DNA of 64,000 bases from Megalonaias nervosa (Eukaryota > Mollusca > Bivalvia > Unionida > Unionidae): positions 1 to 64,000 of the forward strand of contig JAECUM010006733.1 in the NCBI GenBank assembly GCA_016617855.1, in the 5' to 3' direction. The position numbers were made by a program, and so were the translations under genes. Below, in pieces: positions 15,787 to 30,700 of the stretch (the stretch's first letter is position 1; every line of letters begins with the position of its first letter). The notes under the pieces are model-generated. The model saw only the letters and a program-made list of their open reading frames with translations, made no database searches and had not been told where the DNA came from.

Positions 15787-18700
15787 TCCTAGAACTTATT
15801 GTCAAAAAACCCAAACGAATGAACAAAAAGCTTCTGCAATAAATTCAAACACAAACAATTACATTTTGTTTAAAAAATAAAGAAGGATAAAAGTCATGTA
15901 AAATACTGTCTGCAAAAGCACGACTAGAATTAACATGATACTACCTACAAAGCAATAATTTTATTCATGATATTTACATTAAGGCAATACAATCTAAACG
16001 TTGCAAATGTGGATATTATTAAAACCCCATATTTTGCACACACTACATGCAACAAATGTGCCAAAATTTAACATAATAATACATAATTATTTGTAAGGAT
16101 GAGCACAATTTAGAGCATATGAGGTGAAATTACATGGCATCAAAATATTTCAACATTATGAAAGTCTGAATTGAAATTACTGACATTTGTTAATTACCTT
16201 TGCATTTAACAACATTAATCTGAAGATAATAAATATTTTTCATCAGGGTAACTCAGTTAGAATACAAATGTATCTAGTTTCTGTGAGGTCACCAACTAAT
16301 TTAACTTTATTGCAACCAGATGTCATGCTAACTTGAGCTGAATGATACTGTGTTTGTCTGCAGTTAGCTTTTGTCATCCTGATAATTATCAGTGGTAACA
16401 ACAGCCAGTAATTATTAAAGTGACAAACAATAACATCTAAAGATAACTGGATTACTTTGCTCTTTGTATATATTAAAGTTAGGTACTTTATCAGCATGTT
16501 GGAACAAATATCCAGGTGCTGTGTTTTGAAATCAATAAATTTAAAATCATGCATTTGAGAGTTCTCTCTGTAAATCCAATTATATGGCCACTGGTGAGGC
16601 GAAAGTTGGACAGTATTTGCACTGATATACAAGCTGCTGGCCATGTTACAGGAGTGACTTTCCTAAAGGGATGCTTCTAAACACAAACTAGTTGGTGCCA
16701 AAGAATTCTGGCCATATAAAGCAGGTGACTGGAGGTTGGAGGGGGATGTGTTCAAGATGACCACTGAATCTACTGTAAATGGGCACATAAATCCATTGTA
16801 TTTTTTAAAAGACATTTTATGATTAAAATCACGATATGACATGATAAGTAACCTACCAACTCAAGAAGTCACAATATGGCTTACATAGGATGGATAAAAT
16901 TGATTTTTAAAATGCATTTAATAGTATTAGGAATTAATTAATTTATGCTTTCTAGTTGGCAAATATTAACCTTTTCATCAAGAAAACAATTTCAAGACAG
17001 AACTTCTTACTGAAACCGAAACGAACCTGTCTTGTACCATGCCTACTGATCAATGTCAACATGGACACAATAGCTATATATATATGTAAAATTGATTTCC
17101 AGACATTTTTTCATTAAGCTAATTATGTAAAAACTGGATGATAATCTAAAACTGATGGTCATTTATAGGCATCACATACTGTCATATCTGTTCTTTAAAT
17201 AGCAGGCATTGTATTAAATTACTTTTCTGTTTCTTCATGCAAACTGTCAATACCCTGATTTTGTGTTTTAGAAAATTAGGATCTACAGTAAAATTACTGA
17301 CCACTTCTGCCTGAAAGGTAGACTGCATTTAAAAAAGTGTTCAGAAGAAATGAAGGGAGTCCCAAACCTTAAGTTATTCACAAAAATTGGGTAAGATGGT
17401 AATACTTGACTGGCAATCAGTTTCTCAAAAAGTCTGACAATGTAGGGAGGATAGAAATGGTTTACAGTCTCCAGGAACCAACTTAAGAGTCATTTTCATA
17501 AAATGGGGCCACTATCACTAGTTTTAACCTTTCAAAGAAACAAACGCACATGCCCATATGCCCATAGAAAATGTTTCATTTGAAAATCCGAAAAAAAGGC
17601 AGATACATACTTGCTCCCAAGACACTTGGCATCCTGAGATAAAAGGGAAATTCTCACAATGAGTAATTTTTCAAATGAAACACCTCATAGATTAGTGGAG
17701 AAAAAACTCAAAATATACAAACAGCAATAACCCAGCCTGGGTCATCTATGAAACAGAAGTCATCATTTTCATCACTTTGCTCCTCATCAGTTCTCTCTGA
17801 CATACTGCTGGCTACAGAGTCCACATTAGCCGTAATAACAATGGGTCGAAGGCCAGCTTCAGCAACCTTTCCAAAATGGCCGTACTCTTCATCAGGGATG
17901 AAATACACCTTAGTGGGTTGACCATTCACAGAGTGGTTTGATTCTTTAATATTAGAACAGTTTTTGTTATATTACAAGTGCAAGACAAAAGTATTGTTAC
18001 AATAGCAAATTTATTTTGATGAATGAAGTTTCATGGTTATAAATTTAAGTCACTAATCTATGAACACCAATGCTATTTTTTCTGCTTTTGTTTACAATTT
18101 TAAAATGTGAATAATCTAAAATAATTCATGGAAAACTTTGCTGCTAATAATATAAGTATACACTAAACAAATAAAAAATAAAATAATTAATTTACTTAAA
18201 CATGTCCAGATTATTATATTATCATACTCATAAAAGAACTGCAATACTAATGGTGAAAAAGATGGATGTATAAGTTAGCCTGATTTGTATTTCAAAGCAA
18301 ATGTTACCAAAAATTACTGTCCAAATTACTGGTGTGTATGTAAACACACTAGTTACCAAAATTAGTCTATAATCCAGATTACTGATACGCATGCAAACAC
18401 AATATTTAACAAAATTACAGTCTATTGCCCATATTACTGACATACATGCAAACAAAATAGTTACCAAAATTACAGTCTATAGTCCAGATTACTGCTATGC
18501 ATGCAAACACAACAGTTACCAAAATTACAGTCTATAGTCCAGATTACTGATATACATGCAAACACAATTGTTACTAAACTTATAGTCTACAGTCCAGATT
18601 ACTGATGTGCACATAAACAAGATAGCTACTAAAATTACATCTATAATTCAGATTACTATGTGCATGTAAATACAACTGTTACTGAAACTGCAGTCTAATG

Positions 18701-21700
18701 TGCATGTAAACACAAATGGTACCAAAGTAACAATCTACAGTCCTGATTATTGATGTTGTTGTTGTTTTGGGTTGATAGACCATGCATGGTGGCAAGTATG
18801 ATTAGTGGAACAAGAACCTGGAAAACCCTGTTAAGTACTACTGACTGACAAGAAACTACTGGAAAGCATTCTCACATTCGAACACTGGCCGAGCCTGAGA
18901 CTCGAGCCCACACAGGCAGAGGTGAGTTGGCAGTGATTAGTAAAGGCAAGCATTTTAGACCACTTGGCCACCTGCTCCCAACCCTCCCAATTACTGATGT
19001 GTATATAAATGCAATTGTTATCAAAGTAAGTCTACAGTCCAGATTACTGTTACCAAAGTAAGTCTACAGTCCAGATTACTGATTATGCATGTAAACACAA
19101 CTGTTATCAAAGTAAGTCTACAGTCCAGATTATTGAGGAGTAGCAACAACTAGATTTTGATGATGGCTACTGTGGCATTCACACAGATGTCCAAGAGCAG
19201 TACCATTTTTATTCAGAACCAACTAGACATCATAAGGAGTCTATTGGCAAAAATCTATGTAGATATAACAGTATATGATTGGAGAAGTAATGATAAGATT
19301 TTCAAGATGATTGACAAGGTGACTGTATTGGAGGCCCCTGTCATTTGTGATTAAGTAGAGCTTGTGATGAATATGTGTGTAAAGTTTCATGGCAATCATA
19401 CAAGTAGATTAGGATTATTTATAACAATCAATTGCTAACAGATGGATAAGAGATGAGGAACAAAAGATGGACAAGGGTAATCTGGCCATCCAACAAGCTT
19501 TTCTGGTCAATGACCAATACAGTTAACAAAAATGATTTTGCATAACCACCAAACTGATGCAAATGAAAATAAATCTGTTTAAATTAATCAACACATTCCT
19601 CTTCATTCATGCAAAAGAAAATCTTTGATATACACCCCACTGTAAATCCCAAATTGTGACATTACCTGAGTTAGAGACTGACTGACTTGATTCTCTCATA
19701 GCTTCTGACATCATTCTGTGAACATGCTCCATCTTTGTCACCTGATCTTTGTCTCTTTCCTGATAATTAAACCAAAAAGACAGAGTTGAAAACTGTACAT
19801 AAATAGACTGTAACAGTCTGTATGGCTAAAATACTATGAGGGAACACAAATGCTCAACACACTGACCTAAATGCAAAACTTAACCAGACAGACAGATATA
19901 CAGACAGACACAGCTAAAACTATATCCCTCTTCCACATTTGTAACAGGCCATAAAAAAAAGAAAATGTGCATTTGCAAGACTGATAATTTGGCTTCATTA
20001 ATTGTAGGATTAACATGACTATTGTGTGATGTGTATGTGTTGCCATTCATGGTAAGTTATGATCACATGGCAAAAAGAATGTCTCACATAGCACCAAATC
20101 ACTTAGACAAACTGGTAGAGAATAAAAACATCTGATAAAGAAATGGATTTTGCATACAGATCATAACAGACAGACAGACAATGAGGCTCTCCATTATACT
20201 CAAAGTTTATGAGAGAAAAAAGACAACATACTGCATTGGTCATGAAAAAAGTGCTGTTCAAACATGTCATATTACTCAATTACCCTGTAATTTGGATAAA
20301 ACTTTTGTATGTAAATCATCATACATATATAACTGTTTCAACTTTTGCTGATTTCTGATTTTGGGTCAGCAGAATATTTCATGTTAAGACAAATTTCTCA
20401 TCACAATGCCCCAAAATTATATTCTCTTATTAATACAACTGGGTCATGCAAACTGTAAGTAGTATGACTATTGGGTCATGCAAACTGTAAGTAGTATGAC
20501 CACTGGGTCATGCAAACAGCAAGTAATATGACTACTGCATCATGCAAACTGTAAGTAGTATGACTACCGGGTCATGCAAACTGTAAGTAGTATGACTACT
20601 GGGTCATGCAAGCTGTAAGTAGTATGACTACTGGGTCATGCAAATTGTTGGTAGTATGACTACTGGGTCATGCAAACTGTAAGTAGTAATACCACTGGGT
20701 CATGCAAACTAAGTAGTAATACCACTGGGGTCATGCAAACTATAAATAATAATATTATTGGTCATGCAAACTTTAAGTAGTAATGCTATTGGTCATGCAA
20801 ATTGTAAGTAGTAATACTATTGGGTCAGGCAAACTGTAAGTAGTAATACTATTGCATCATGCAAGCTGTAAGTAGTAATCTTGTTGCATCATGCAAGCTG
20901 TAAGTAGTAATACTATTGCATCATGCAAGCTGTAAGTAGTAATACCATCGGGGTCATGCAAACTGTAAATAATAATATTATTGGTCATGCAAACTGTCAG
21001 TAGTAATGCTATTGGTCATGCAAATTGTAAGTAGTAATACTATTGGGTCAGGCAAACTGTAAGTAGTAATACTATTGCATAGTAGTAATACTATTGGGTC
21101 AGGCAAACTGGAGGTAGTAATACTATTAGGTCAGGCAAACTGAAGTAGTAATATTACTGCACTGTTGCAAATTGTAAGTAGTAATACTATTGGGTTTGGC
21201 AAACTGTTATGTTTTGATCATCATGGGTTAAATGACTTTTTTCAGCTCATGTAAATTAGTAGTAATACTATTGGGTCATGGAAACTGTAATTAGTAATAC
21301 TACTGGGTCTTGCAAAGTATAACAAGTAATACTACTGGGTCATGCAAACTATATGAATGAACAAAAGAATATTCCATATCCAGTTGAGGTAAAAATTAAA
21401 ACTTGTTTTGTTACCAATACTTGTAAAAATATGGCTTTGAATAAAGCTGACAGATGAATAGCTAGATGAATAAGTATGTATAGCTGATCAATGAGATAAG
21501 GAATACACCTAACTTCTATATTTACAAGGGGCCCTTGTTGTGATGTACTATTTATGGCTTTGAAAAACTTAAACACCAAACTTTATTATACAGTTTTAAC
21601 AATATTAATGCTATCCATCTGAAAAATGATACTTGGTCTCACTATCTACCATGCCTCACTATCAATTATATCTCACTATCTACCATGTCTCACTATCTAC

Positions 21701-24700
21701 TATATCTCACTATCTACTATGTCTCACCATCTACTATATCTCACTATCTACCATGTTACACTATCCATGTCTCACTATTTACTATATCTCACTATGTACC
21801 ATGTCTCACTATCTATTATATCTCAGTCTACCATGTCCCACTGTCTACTATATCTCACTACCTACTATATCTCATTATCTACTATGTCTCACTATCTACT
21901 CTGTCTCACTGTCTACTATGTCTCATCTACCACGTCTCACTATCTACCATGTCTCATTATCTACTATGTCTCACTATTTACTAAATGCAGTCAGGATAAT
22001 AATACAGTAAATGTTATAATAGAGAACATTCAAGGCTTCAGTAGCAGCATTCTGTGACTTACACAGACAAGGCAGTTGTTTTTTAAAAATAGGATTAATG
22101 TAAAATTTACCCTAGATTTAATATCAGGCTGTTTCATATCTTCATGTACTGAATCTGGTTCCTGATTGCTGGTCATCATGGTAATGTCAAGGTCACCATC
22201 ACTGGCAAGGTACTGTAGCAGGTTGATCAGGACTTTACAGGAATCAGAACAGGTTCGTAGATTCAGACGATTGGTGGACACTTGAAGATGAGTCTTGGGA
22301 AATTTCTGAAGATCAAGTAGATATTTTTCAACATGAAATTCTGCCATTATTCACTACATCAGAGATTGATAGGAAGGTAGACTGATTGGTCTGCAGAGAG
22401 AAACAGAGGCATTCAGAGAGGAAAACAAAGAGATGCACAGTCAGATAGATGGGTAGTAACGTTGTGGATGTGTAATGGATAATTGAATCAATCAATCAAT
22501 CAATCAACAGATAGATATATCAACAGATATAAAGATATAATCAACTACAATAATAATGTTAATTTAATGATTAATTGAGTCTTCCCAATGTATAATGTTG
22601 ACAGACAAAAGATGTTACATGTTCATTTGATCTGAAACTTATGAAACCAGTCCAGAACAGTAATATGATGAGCCACAAGCTGTTTGCAGTGACATACTGT
22701 GCAAGTTGGTTACAGTATCATACTGTACAAGTTGCTTGTGGTGTCATACTGTATAAGCTGTTTTCAGTGTCATTGTACAAGCCATTTGCAGTGTCATACT
22801 GTTCAAATTGTTTGCAGTATCATACTGTACAAGTTGTCTGCACTGTCATACTGGGTAAATTGTTTGCTGTGTCATACTGTACAAGTTGTCTGCGGTGTCG
22901 TGCTGTACAAGCTGTTTGCAGTGTCATATTGTACAAGCTGTTTGCAGTGTCATAATGTACAAGTTGTGTGCAGTTTCATACTGTACAAGTTGTCTGTAGT
23001 GATATACTGTACAAGCTGGTTGCAGTGTCATATTATGCAAGCTATTTGCATTGTAATATTGTACAAGATCTCCACTGGAGTCACTGTGTATTTTGCAAAG
23101 AATGGAGAATATCCACTCTGTATCAGTATTAGAAGAGGCAATGACAAAACAACCATACAAGGCCTGCAAAGAAGTTCAAACTGCAGACTTCTTGTGGCTG
23201 GGTTTTTAAGGCTGCTGACTGTTCTCCAATAATACACCAAGCCAAGTTCATCTCAAGGAGGAAGTTCCTGAGATGGACTTAAGATGTATTCCTGTATATT
23301 TCTTACCTGCTGGTTTCTTAGGTGGCGCTCTACAGTTTCGTATTTTGCATAGGGTTAGAATATTAAAGAAAAAAAATTCCCCCGGGTTTCCTCACTAGTT
23401 ATACTGGCTATTTAAAAAAGACCTTGTATATCTTAGGTATTGTTACAAGAACCTTTAATTCCCTTTATTTGGTGTATGATTGATGGGTGTAATATGGGTT
23501 ATAGAGTATACAGCTTGGCCTTACTCCAGATGTTCACTTTTCAAAAAAGTGCTAGCTCCACTTGGTCATTTTCACTTCCTGAACTTCAGAGGTAAATTGT
23601 AAAAAAAAAGAGCCAATAACTGTTTTTTACATTTTATATATTTGGTAATTCATTCATTGCACTTTCAGAAGCTGGTATTGTCTGGTCTGGCAAAATTCAT
23701 TTTCCCTATTTGAATAGCTGCTAAGGATAGTGTACTTTAGACAAATTCAGGCTGATTTTTGGAGCACAAGGGAGCAGTCATTTTAGTTAGCAGTGTGCTA
23801 AGATCATTTACAATTTCCAAAAGAACAATATCCAAAGAAATGTCAGTCACATTACATCAAGTCGCAAGCATCAAAACAGTCCTTTTGAATAATTCTCCTG
23901 TATTTCCCCTCTCAGAAAAGTATTTATTAATGTCAGAGTATCAAACAGGTACAGCCCCCCCCCACCTTATGATAAAAAGTGAGCTATTTAAAAAATGCAC
24001 ATTGCACTTTGTCAACATAGCAACCAGTGTTATTCTGATAGACAGGAACATGAAACTAGCCATAATTATTCCTGAGATGTCAACAATAAATTTTATAGTT
24101 TGAAAAGGGATGGAACAGGTGAGATTCATAAAGGTCAAAGGTCAAAGGGTACAATATTAGCTTATTGTTTAATATGGAAGAAGTAAATTTGCTTTGTCAC
24201 CATTTTTTTTTTTAATTTCATTGCAAATAAATGAAAAGAAACATTTTCAATAAACATTTCTTTTACTTAATGCAATAGTTTTAAATTTAAGTTGACTTTA
24301 TTCCTATATTCTAAGACTTCTAATTTCCCCATAATTAAGGTCACTACTCACACAAATATGCCTCATGGCAAATTATGTAAGCAAGAGCAAAATAAGCATA
24401 ATTAGCTTATTTTCATGCATAAAATCAATGTTAAGGTACTGTTTTATTCAGAACATCATACATAATAATATGAAAATAAGAAAAATAATTGCATAAATTT
24501 TTATATTTGTTTTAAGGTGGCGCTCTACAGTTTTGTATTTTGCATAGGGTTAGAATTTTAAAGAAAAAAAATTGCCCCAGGTTTCCTCACTAGTTATACT
24601 GGCTATTTAAAAAAGACCTTGTATATCTTAGGTATTGTTCAAAGAACCTTTAATTCCCTTTATTTTGGTGTATGATTGATGGGTGTAATATGGGTTATAG

Positions 24701-27700
24701 AGTATACAACTTGGCCTTACTCCAGATGTTCACCTTTCAAAAAAGTGCTAGCTCCACTTGGTCATTTTCACTTCCTGAACTTCAGAGGTAAATTGTAAAA
24801 AAGAGAGCCAATAACTTTTTTTACATTTTATATATTTGGTAATTCATTCATTGCACTTTCAGAAGTTGGTATTGTCTAGAATGGCAAAATTCATTTGAAT
24901 AGCTGCTAAGGATAGTGTACTTTAGACAAATTCAGGCTGATTTTTAGAGCACAAGGGAGCAGTCATTTTAGTCAGCAGTGTGCTAAGATCATTTAAAATT
25001 TCCAAAAGTACAATATCAAAAGAAATGTCAGTCACATTACATCAAAGTAGCATAAAAGTATGCCAACAATCTCTCCACCGTGCATGTTTTAAATGCAAAC
25101 AACTTCACCTTACATATGTCACTCTCTCAAAAGTACATAATAACTGGTTAGTGCCCCCTTAGCAATGGGAGAAAGATTGTGTTGCTGCATTTTGACATGA
25201 ACTGAACAAAAATTATATGAATTACCCTTAAATATTCCTCTAAAAACATCTCGAACAACGCAATAACAATTAAACAATATAAAAATTCAAAGTAGTGACT
25301 CAAGTGTATGTGCTGAAATCATGTTTTGATTGATATCACCTTTTTCTCTCACTTCTGCCAAAGGTTGGCAGGTTTTTATTCAAAGACTTGAAAACCATCA
25401 TGGCCCATCTTGGATCCCTGTATTCTTATAATGCTTCTGCAATTGCCCTTAAACTCTTCAGATTAAAACAACACGGTAATCAATTAATAGCTTGTTGTAT
25501 ACACATGTTAGCCTTCTTAATCCATGCACTCAGCCACACAATGTACCTGTATAACATTTCCAGTCCTAAGGAGACTGGTTCTCACTGGTTTCTGTAATGT
25601 GGGTACAGAACGTGTAAAACTTCTGTTTTCTTAAATATAAATGTAAAAATGATATTTCATTCTTCAAAAGTGGTAGATTTCAACCATAAAATGGTATGCA
25701 TGTTAGATGGCCTTTAAAACAGTATTTTTGCCAGTAGAATCACATGTATGCTATGTGATATGCCAAGTGTGATACCACAGTGTTTTAAAAGATTTTTAAA
25801 AAATGTATAACATTAATAAAAGTAAATACTCTGTGATAAATGACAGCTAATTTCAAGTCCTGGCATAAATCTTATACCCTGAGAGTTTGGTTACTTCTAT
25901 CCTTCTCATTAATGTGCAGTGAAGGTTCTTTTTATGCACTGCTCTTTCTTTTGAACACAAAGTTTTACATCCAATGAAAACTCTTTGTTCATCTGACACA
26001 TAATGAATAGCTTTGATATCATGCAAATTACATCACTGAGACATGTAGTAAGCAACAATAAATACTGATGACACTACGTAAATGACATTACAGGATTCAA
26101 TTCATTTTATCTATCCACAGAGTAAGATGATGCATTTGGTTTTATCAATCCATCCACAGAGTAAGACAACTGTACAAGTCAGGACATAAATTTTAGGATA
26201 TTCCTGTTCAGTGTGCAATACAATTAATTAAATGTACCAATGGGAATAAGTGAACCCCACCAAAGGTCAGAATCTGTGGTCAGAAAAAGGACTTTGCAGA
26301 GATTCCTGCCAACCATTTCTGATTGTATGTCTGGGATTCTCCATCCATGATGGAATAATTTTCCCTCAATTCTAACAAGGAAATAGTAGTAAACAGAACA
26401 CAGCTCACCACTGATAAAGATGAAACCACAGAAATTCAAAGTGGTTTCTTAAAGTTTGGAAAAAACACACAAAATTAACTTAAAACGCTGGAAGGAGCAT
26501 AAAAAATTTAGTTTACAAAAATGGAAGGAGCATAAAAAATTTTGATTACAACACTGGAAAGAGCATAAAAGATTTAGTTCACAACAACTGTGACTGCTGA
26601 TTATAAGACAGTAAGAGTTGCCTTTATTATACTCAAACAACAAAAATATATGAAGCATAATTATTTTATTTATAATGTCACTGAGTACACTCGTGTGGTA
26701 TAGGCATATTTCTGACAGCTTTGGCACATGAGCCAGCTAGTTCCATAACACAATCATACATATGAATGAGAGTGAAAACAACACTTTTTCTATTCCTTTG
26801 CATTAAATTTCTACAAGGGTATAATGGGATAAAAGAAACATTGTTTTTGTTGCTCTATGGTAAGAAAATAAATGCATACCTGATCCTTTCCATCACTTTT
26901 TCTAAGCAGCAGTTCAAGTCTCTCTACATCTGCTACACATACATAGTCTGAAACATTAAATAAATTACAGGTGAAACAAATACAACCACAAACTTAAAGA
27001 TTACCTAAACCATTAATGTACATTCACAATAAAAATATTGCGACATAATGGGTAACTTACAAGAGGTAATAACAGACCATTTAGATCATACTTTCATTGC
27101 CAGTAAGCTTTATTCCTAAAAAACAAATTTACCTATCACACAATTTGGTATTAGCTATTTAAATGTAAATAATACAAAACCTCTCATTCAATATTAATTT
27201 TTCTCTCCATAACAGATGTTCAATCTCTTTAAAATAATTTAAGCTGTTAGTGACAAGTACATTACCATGAGTCCCACTGACTACAATTTCCTTGGCTGGG
27301 CCTCAACCAGAGGAACCTTTTGTTGGTAAGCTGAAGTTAAAAGAGTGTGCATCCAACTTAACCAAAGTTTAAAAGAGTGTGCATCCAACTTATTCAAAGT
27401 CTCATCAATGTAAATGTGTGAGAATAATACTTTGACTGAAATTGAACATTCTTTTGTAAAGTTATGCTGTAGTAACCGAAGTGAAAAGGATGGGTAATCA
27501 GGGACCATAACTCTCCCAAGTGATAATCTAGAATGTTGGAAATAATTCAAGGTCTCCTCAATATTAAGATGCATGATATCTCTGGAAAAGTAATACTAAT
27601 GAAACCACCCAGGAAGACAAGCAATCAGGGATCATAACTGCTGCTTAAGTGCTTAGATCCAATATTGCCTTCACTAACTGACATTATTAATACCTCTCTC

Positions 27701-30700
27701 TCTCATCCTGGAAATTCCCATCATTTTTCAAAACTGCCATTGTAAAGCCTCTGCTGAAGAAACCAACACTCAACCATAATGATTTAAAGAACTACCGCCC
27801 AGTTTCTAATCTGCCATTCATGTCAAAAATCTTAGAAAAAGTTGTTCTATCCCAACTTTTATCTCATCTGAATTCAAACAGTCTTTTTAGCAATGTACAG
27901 TCTGCATATCGCCCTTGCTACAGTACTGAAACTACTCTTCTGAAAGTAGTCAATGACCTTCTCTCTGCTTTGGATAGCAAAAAGATTACAGTCCTCACTC
28001 TCCTTGACTTGTCTGCAGCATTTGACACTATAGACCATGATATATTACTTCACTGTCTCCAGTATGTATTTGGCATTCATGATACGGCCTTACTATGGTT
28101 CAAGTCCTACTTGGTCAACAGGACACAAATTGTGTCCGCAAATGGTATACACACCAGCCCAGTTGATCTATGCTGTGGTGTTCCACAGGGGTCTGTTCTT
28201 GGACCTGTTCTCTTTATTCTATACACTCAGCCACTCTCAAGTGTCATAGATCATCATCCAGTGTCTCACCAATTGTATGCTGATGACACCCAAATATACA
28301 AATCTAGCCACCCAACTGAAGTTGAAGCTACCATCCAAGGTGTAGAGAGTGCATTTCCGATGTGAAATCATGGATGACATATAACAAGCTGCAGATGAAT
28401 GATGATAAAACTGAAGCCATTCTAATTACAACAAAAAGACTATCTCATTCACATCCTTTACCTCAGACAATAAATATCAGCAACACCAACATTAAATTCA
28501 CACAGTCAGTATGAAACCTAGGTGTTACTCAAGACAGTACTCTCTCATTGCACCAACATGTCATGAACATATGCAAGGCTGCATATCTTGAGCTGAGATG
28601 CATCAGCTCCATTTGCAAGCATCTTTCAGTTGATGCCACTAAAACACTTGTGTGTTCCTTAGTACTTTCAAGACTGGATTACTATAACTCAATTCTGTCT
28701 GGTTCATCTCAATATCTACTCCAGAAACTTCAAAAAGTTCAAAACACAGCTTCTCGGATCATCCTTAGAGTACCACGATCAGAGCACGCCTCCCCCCTGC
28801 TCTGCACCCTATACTGGCTATCCATTCGATCCAGAATTAAACACAAAATTTGTTCTCTGTGCTACTGACGGACTCCAGTCCATCATACCTATCTGACTCA
28901 CCCATGTGTACACACCAGCAAGATACTTACGCTCCTCTTCTGACACTCATATTCTCATTATTCCCACTATGAAAATGAAATCATATGGACAACGTTCTTT
29001 TGCATACCAGGGCCCAGCAACATGGAACAAATTGTCCACTGAACTTAGACACAAAGACACAGCGATCTCATTCAAGAGTGCTCTTAAAACTCACCTATTT
29101 CAACTTCAAGAACAGACTTAAAGACCTAATAATGTTTGCTTAACCTTAAATATTTACAGCATGTCTTCTGTTTTCTAATTTCATAGTGTTTGTTTTTATT
29201 TTTGTAATCATATCATTATATGTTTTTTAAGTGTTGTCAAATGTTGTAAAGTGCTTAGAGCTTCTAAAGATTAGGCGCTATACAAAGTCCTCATTATTAT
29301 TATTATTATAACTCTTGTAAATAATCATTAATTAAAGAGATTAAGGCCGTATTTAGTTGAAATCCAACAGTTTTTAATAAAGTAATGCTGTAGAAAATTT
29401 TAGTAGGGGTGGGGTGGGATGATTTTGATTTGGTTTGGTGCTTTATGGTACAGCAACACAAGTAGGTTATTCAGTGCAGAGGCAACTGATGTAAAGTGCC
29501 TTGCCCAAGGACACACCATGGCAGCTGACCCAGGCTGATCTGATGGTAGGATTCAAACCCACACCCTTTTGGTCATGAGTGAGAACAAATAAGATGGTCA
29601 TAACTCCCATAAAATATGTTATGGATTGCTGGAAATCTAAATCATTCAAGCTCTCATCTATATAAAGTCACAAACCAAATTTGGCTGAAATTCAAGAAAT
29701 CTTGGTAAAGTTATGCTATGGAAACCAAAGTCAGATTAATAGGCAATCTGGGATCAAAGCGCATTTAAATGACATGAAAGTAATTCTTTCAAGGACTTAT
29801 CAATATAAAGATGCATACCAGACTTGGTTAAAATCCAACAATTTCCAGTAAAATTATCCTGTAGAAAAGAAATTACTGACAGACATACAGATTGATGGCT
29901 GGACAACTGGTTAGCCATCTAGACAATGTGACTACTATACTACGAAGTTCAGCTTCCTTTAGTAGATATTTCAAGAAAAATAGTATTCTGTGGAACAGGG
30001 TGTCTCATGTGTGTATGACATTGGAGGCGCTCACCAGTTATTATGAACTTTTGAGAGAGTGACGTACATAAGGTGAAGTTGTTTGCATTTAAAACATGCA
30101 CAGTGGAGAGAATGTTGGCATACCTCTATGCTACTTTGATGTAATGTGGCTGACAATTCTTTGGATATTGTACTTTTGGAAATTTTAAATGATCTTAGCA
30201 CACTGCTAACTAAAATGACTGCTCCCTTGTACTCCAAAAATCAGCCTGAATTTGTCTAAAGTACACTATCCTTAGCAGCTATTCAAATAGGGAAAAGGAA
30301 TTTTGCCATTCTAGACAATGCCAACTTCTGAAAGTGCAATGAATGAATTACCAAATATATAAAAAGTAAAAAAAAGTTATCAGCTTTTTTTTTTTACAAT
30401 CTACTTCTGAAGTTCAGGAACTGAAAATGACCAAGTGGAGCTAGCACTTTTTAGAAAGGTGCACATCTGGAGTAAGGCCAAGCTGTATACTCTATAACCC
30501 ATATTACACCCATCAATCATACACCAAAATAGAGGGAATTAAAGGTTCTTTGAACAATACCTAAGATATACAAGGTCTTTTTTAAATAGCCAGTATAACT
30601 AGTGAGGAAACCTGGGAAAATTCTTTTTCTTTAAAATTCTAACCCTATGAAAATACAAAACTGTAGAGCGCCTCCATTATTATGATGCAGGTTTGCACTG

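Noticed and set aside
16243..16644. 133-codon minus-strand ORF
   Set aside because: No motif, no biased composition, and it lies mid-intron between ATG2 exons that already join in phase.
20424..21352. CRISPR-like array
   Set aside because: Units of about 33 bp abut each other without unique spacers, in eukaryotic intron DNA; this is a minisatellite.
21626..22057. Overlapping plus-strand ORFs with SLSTMSHYLL repeats
   Set aside because: All three frames are open over a 17 bp minisatellite, so the ORFs are by-products.
22641..23232. Plus-strand ORFs with CTSCLQCHTVQ-type repeats
   Set aside because: They coincide with the 26 bp minisatellite and have no coding features outside it.
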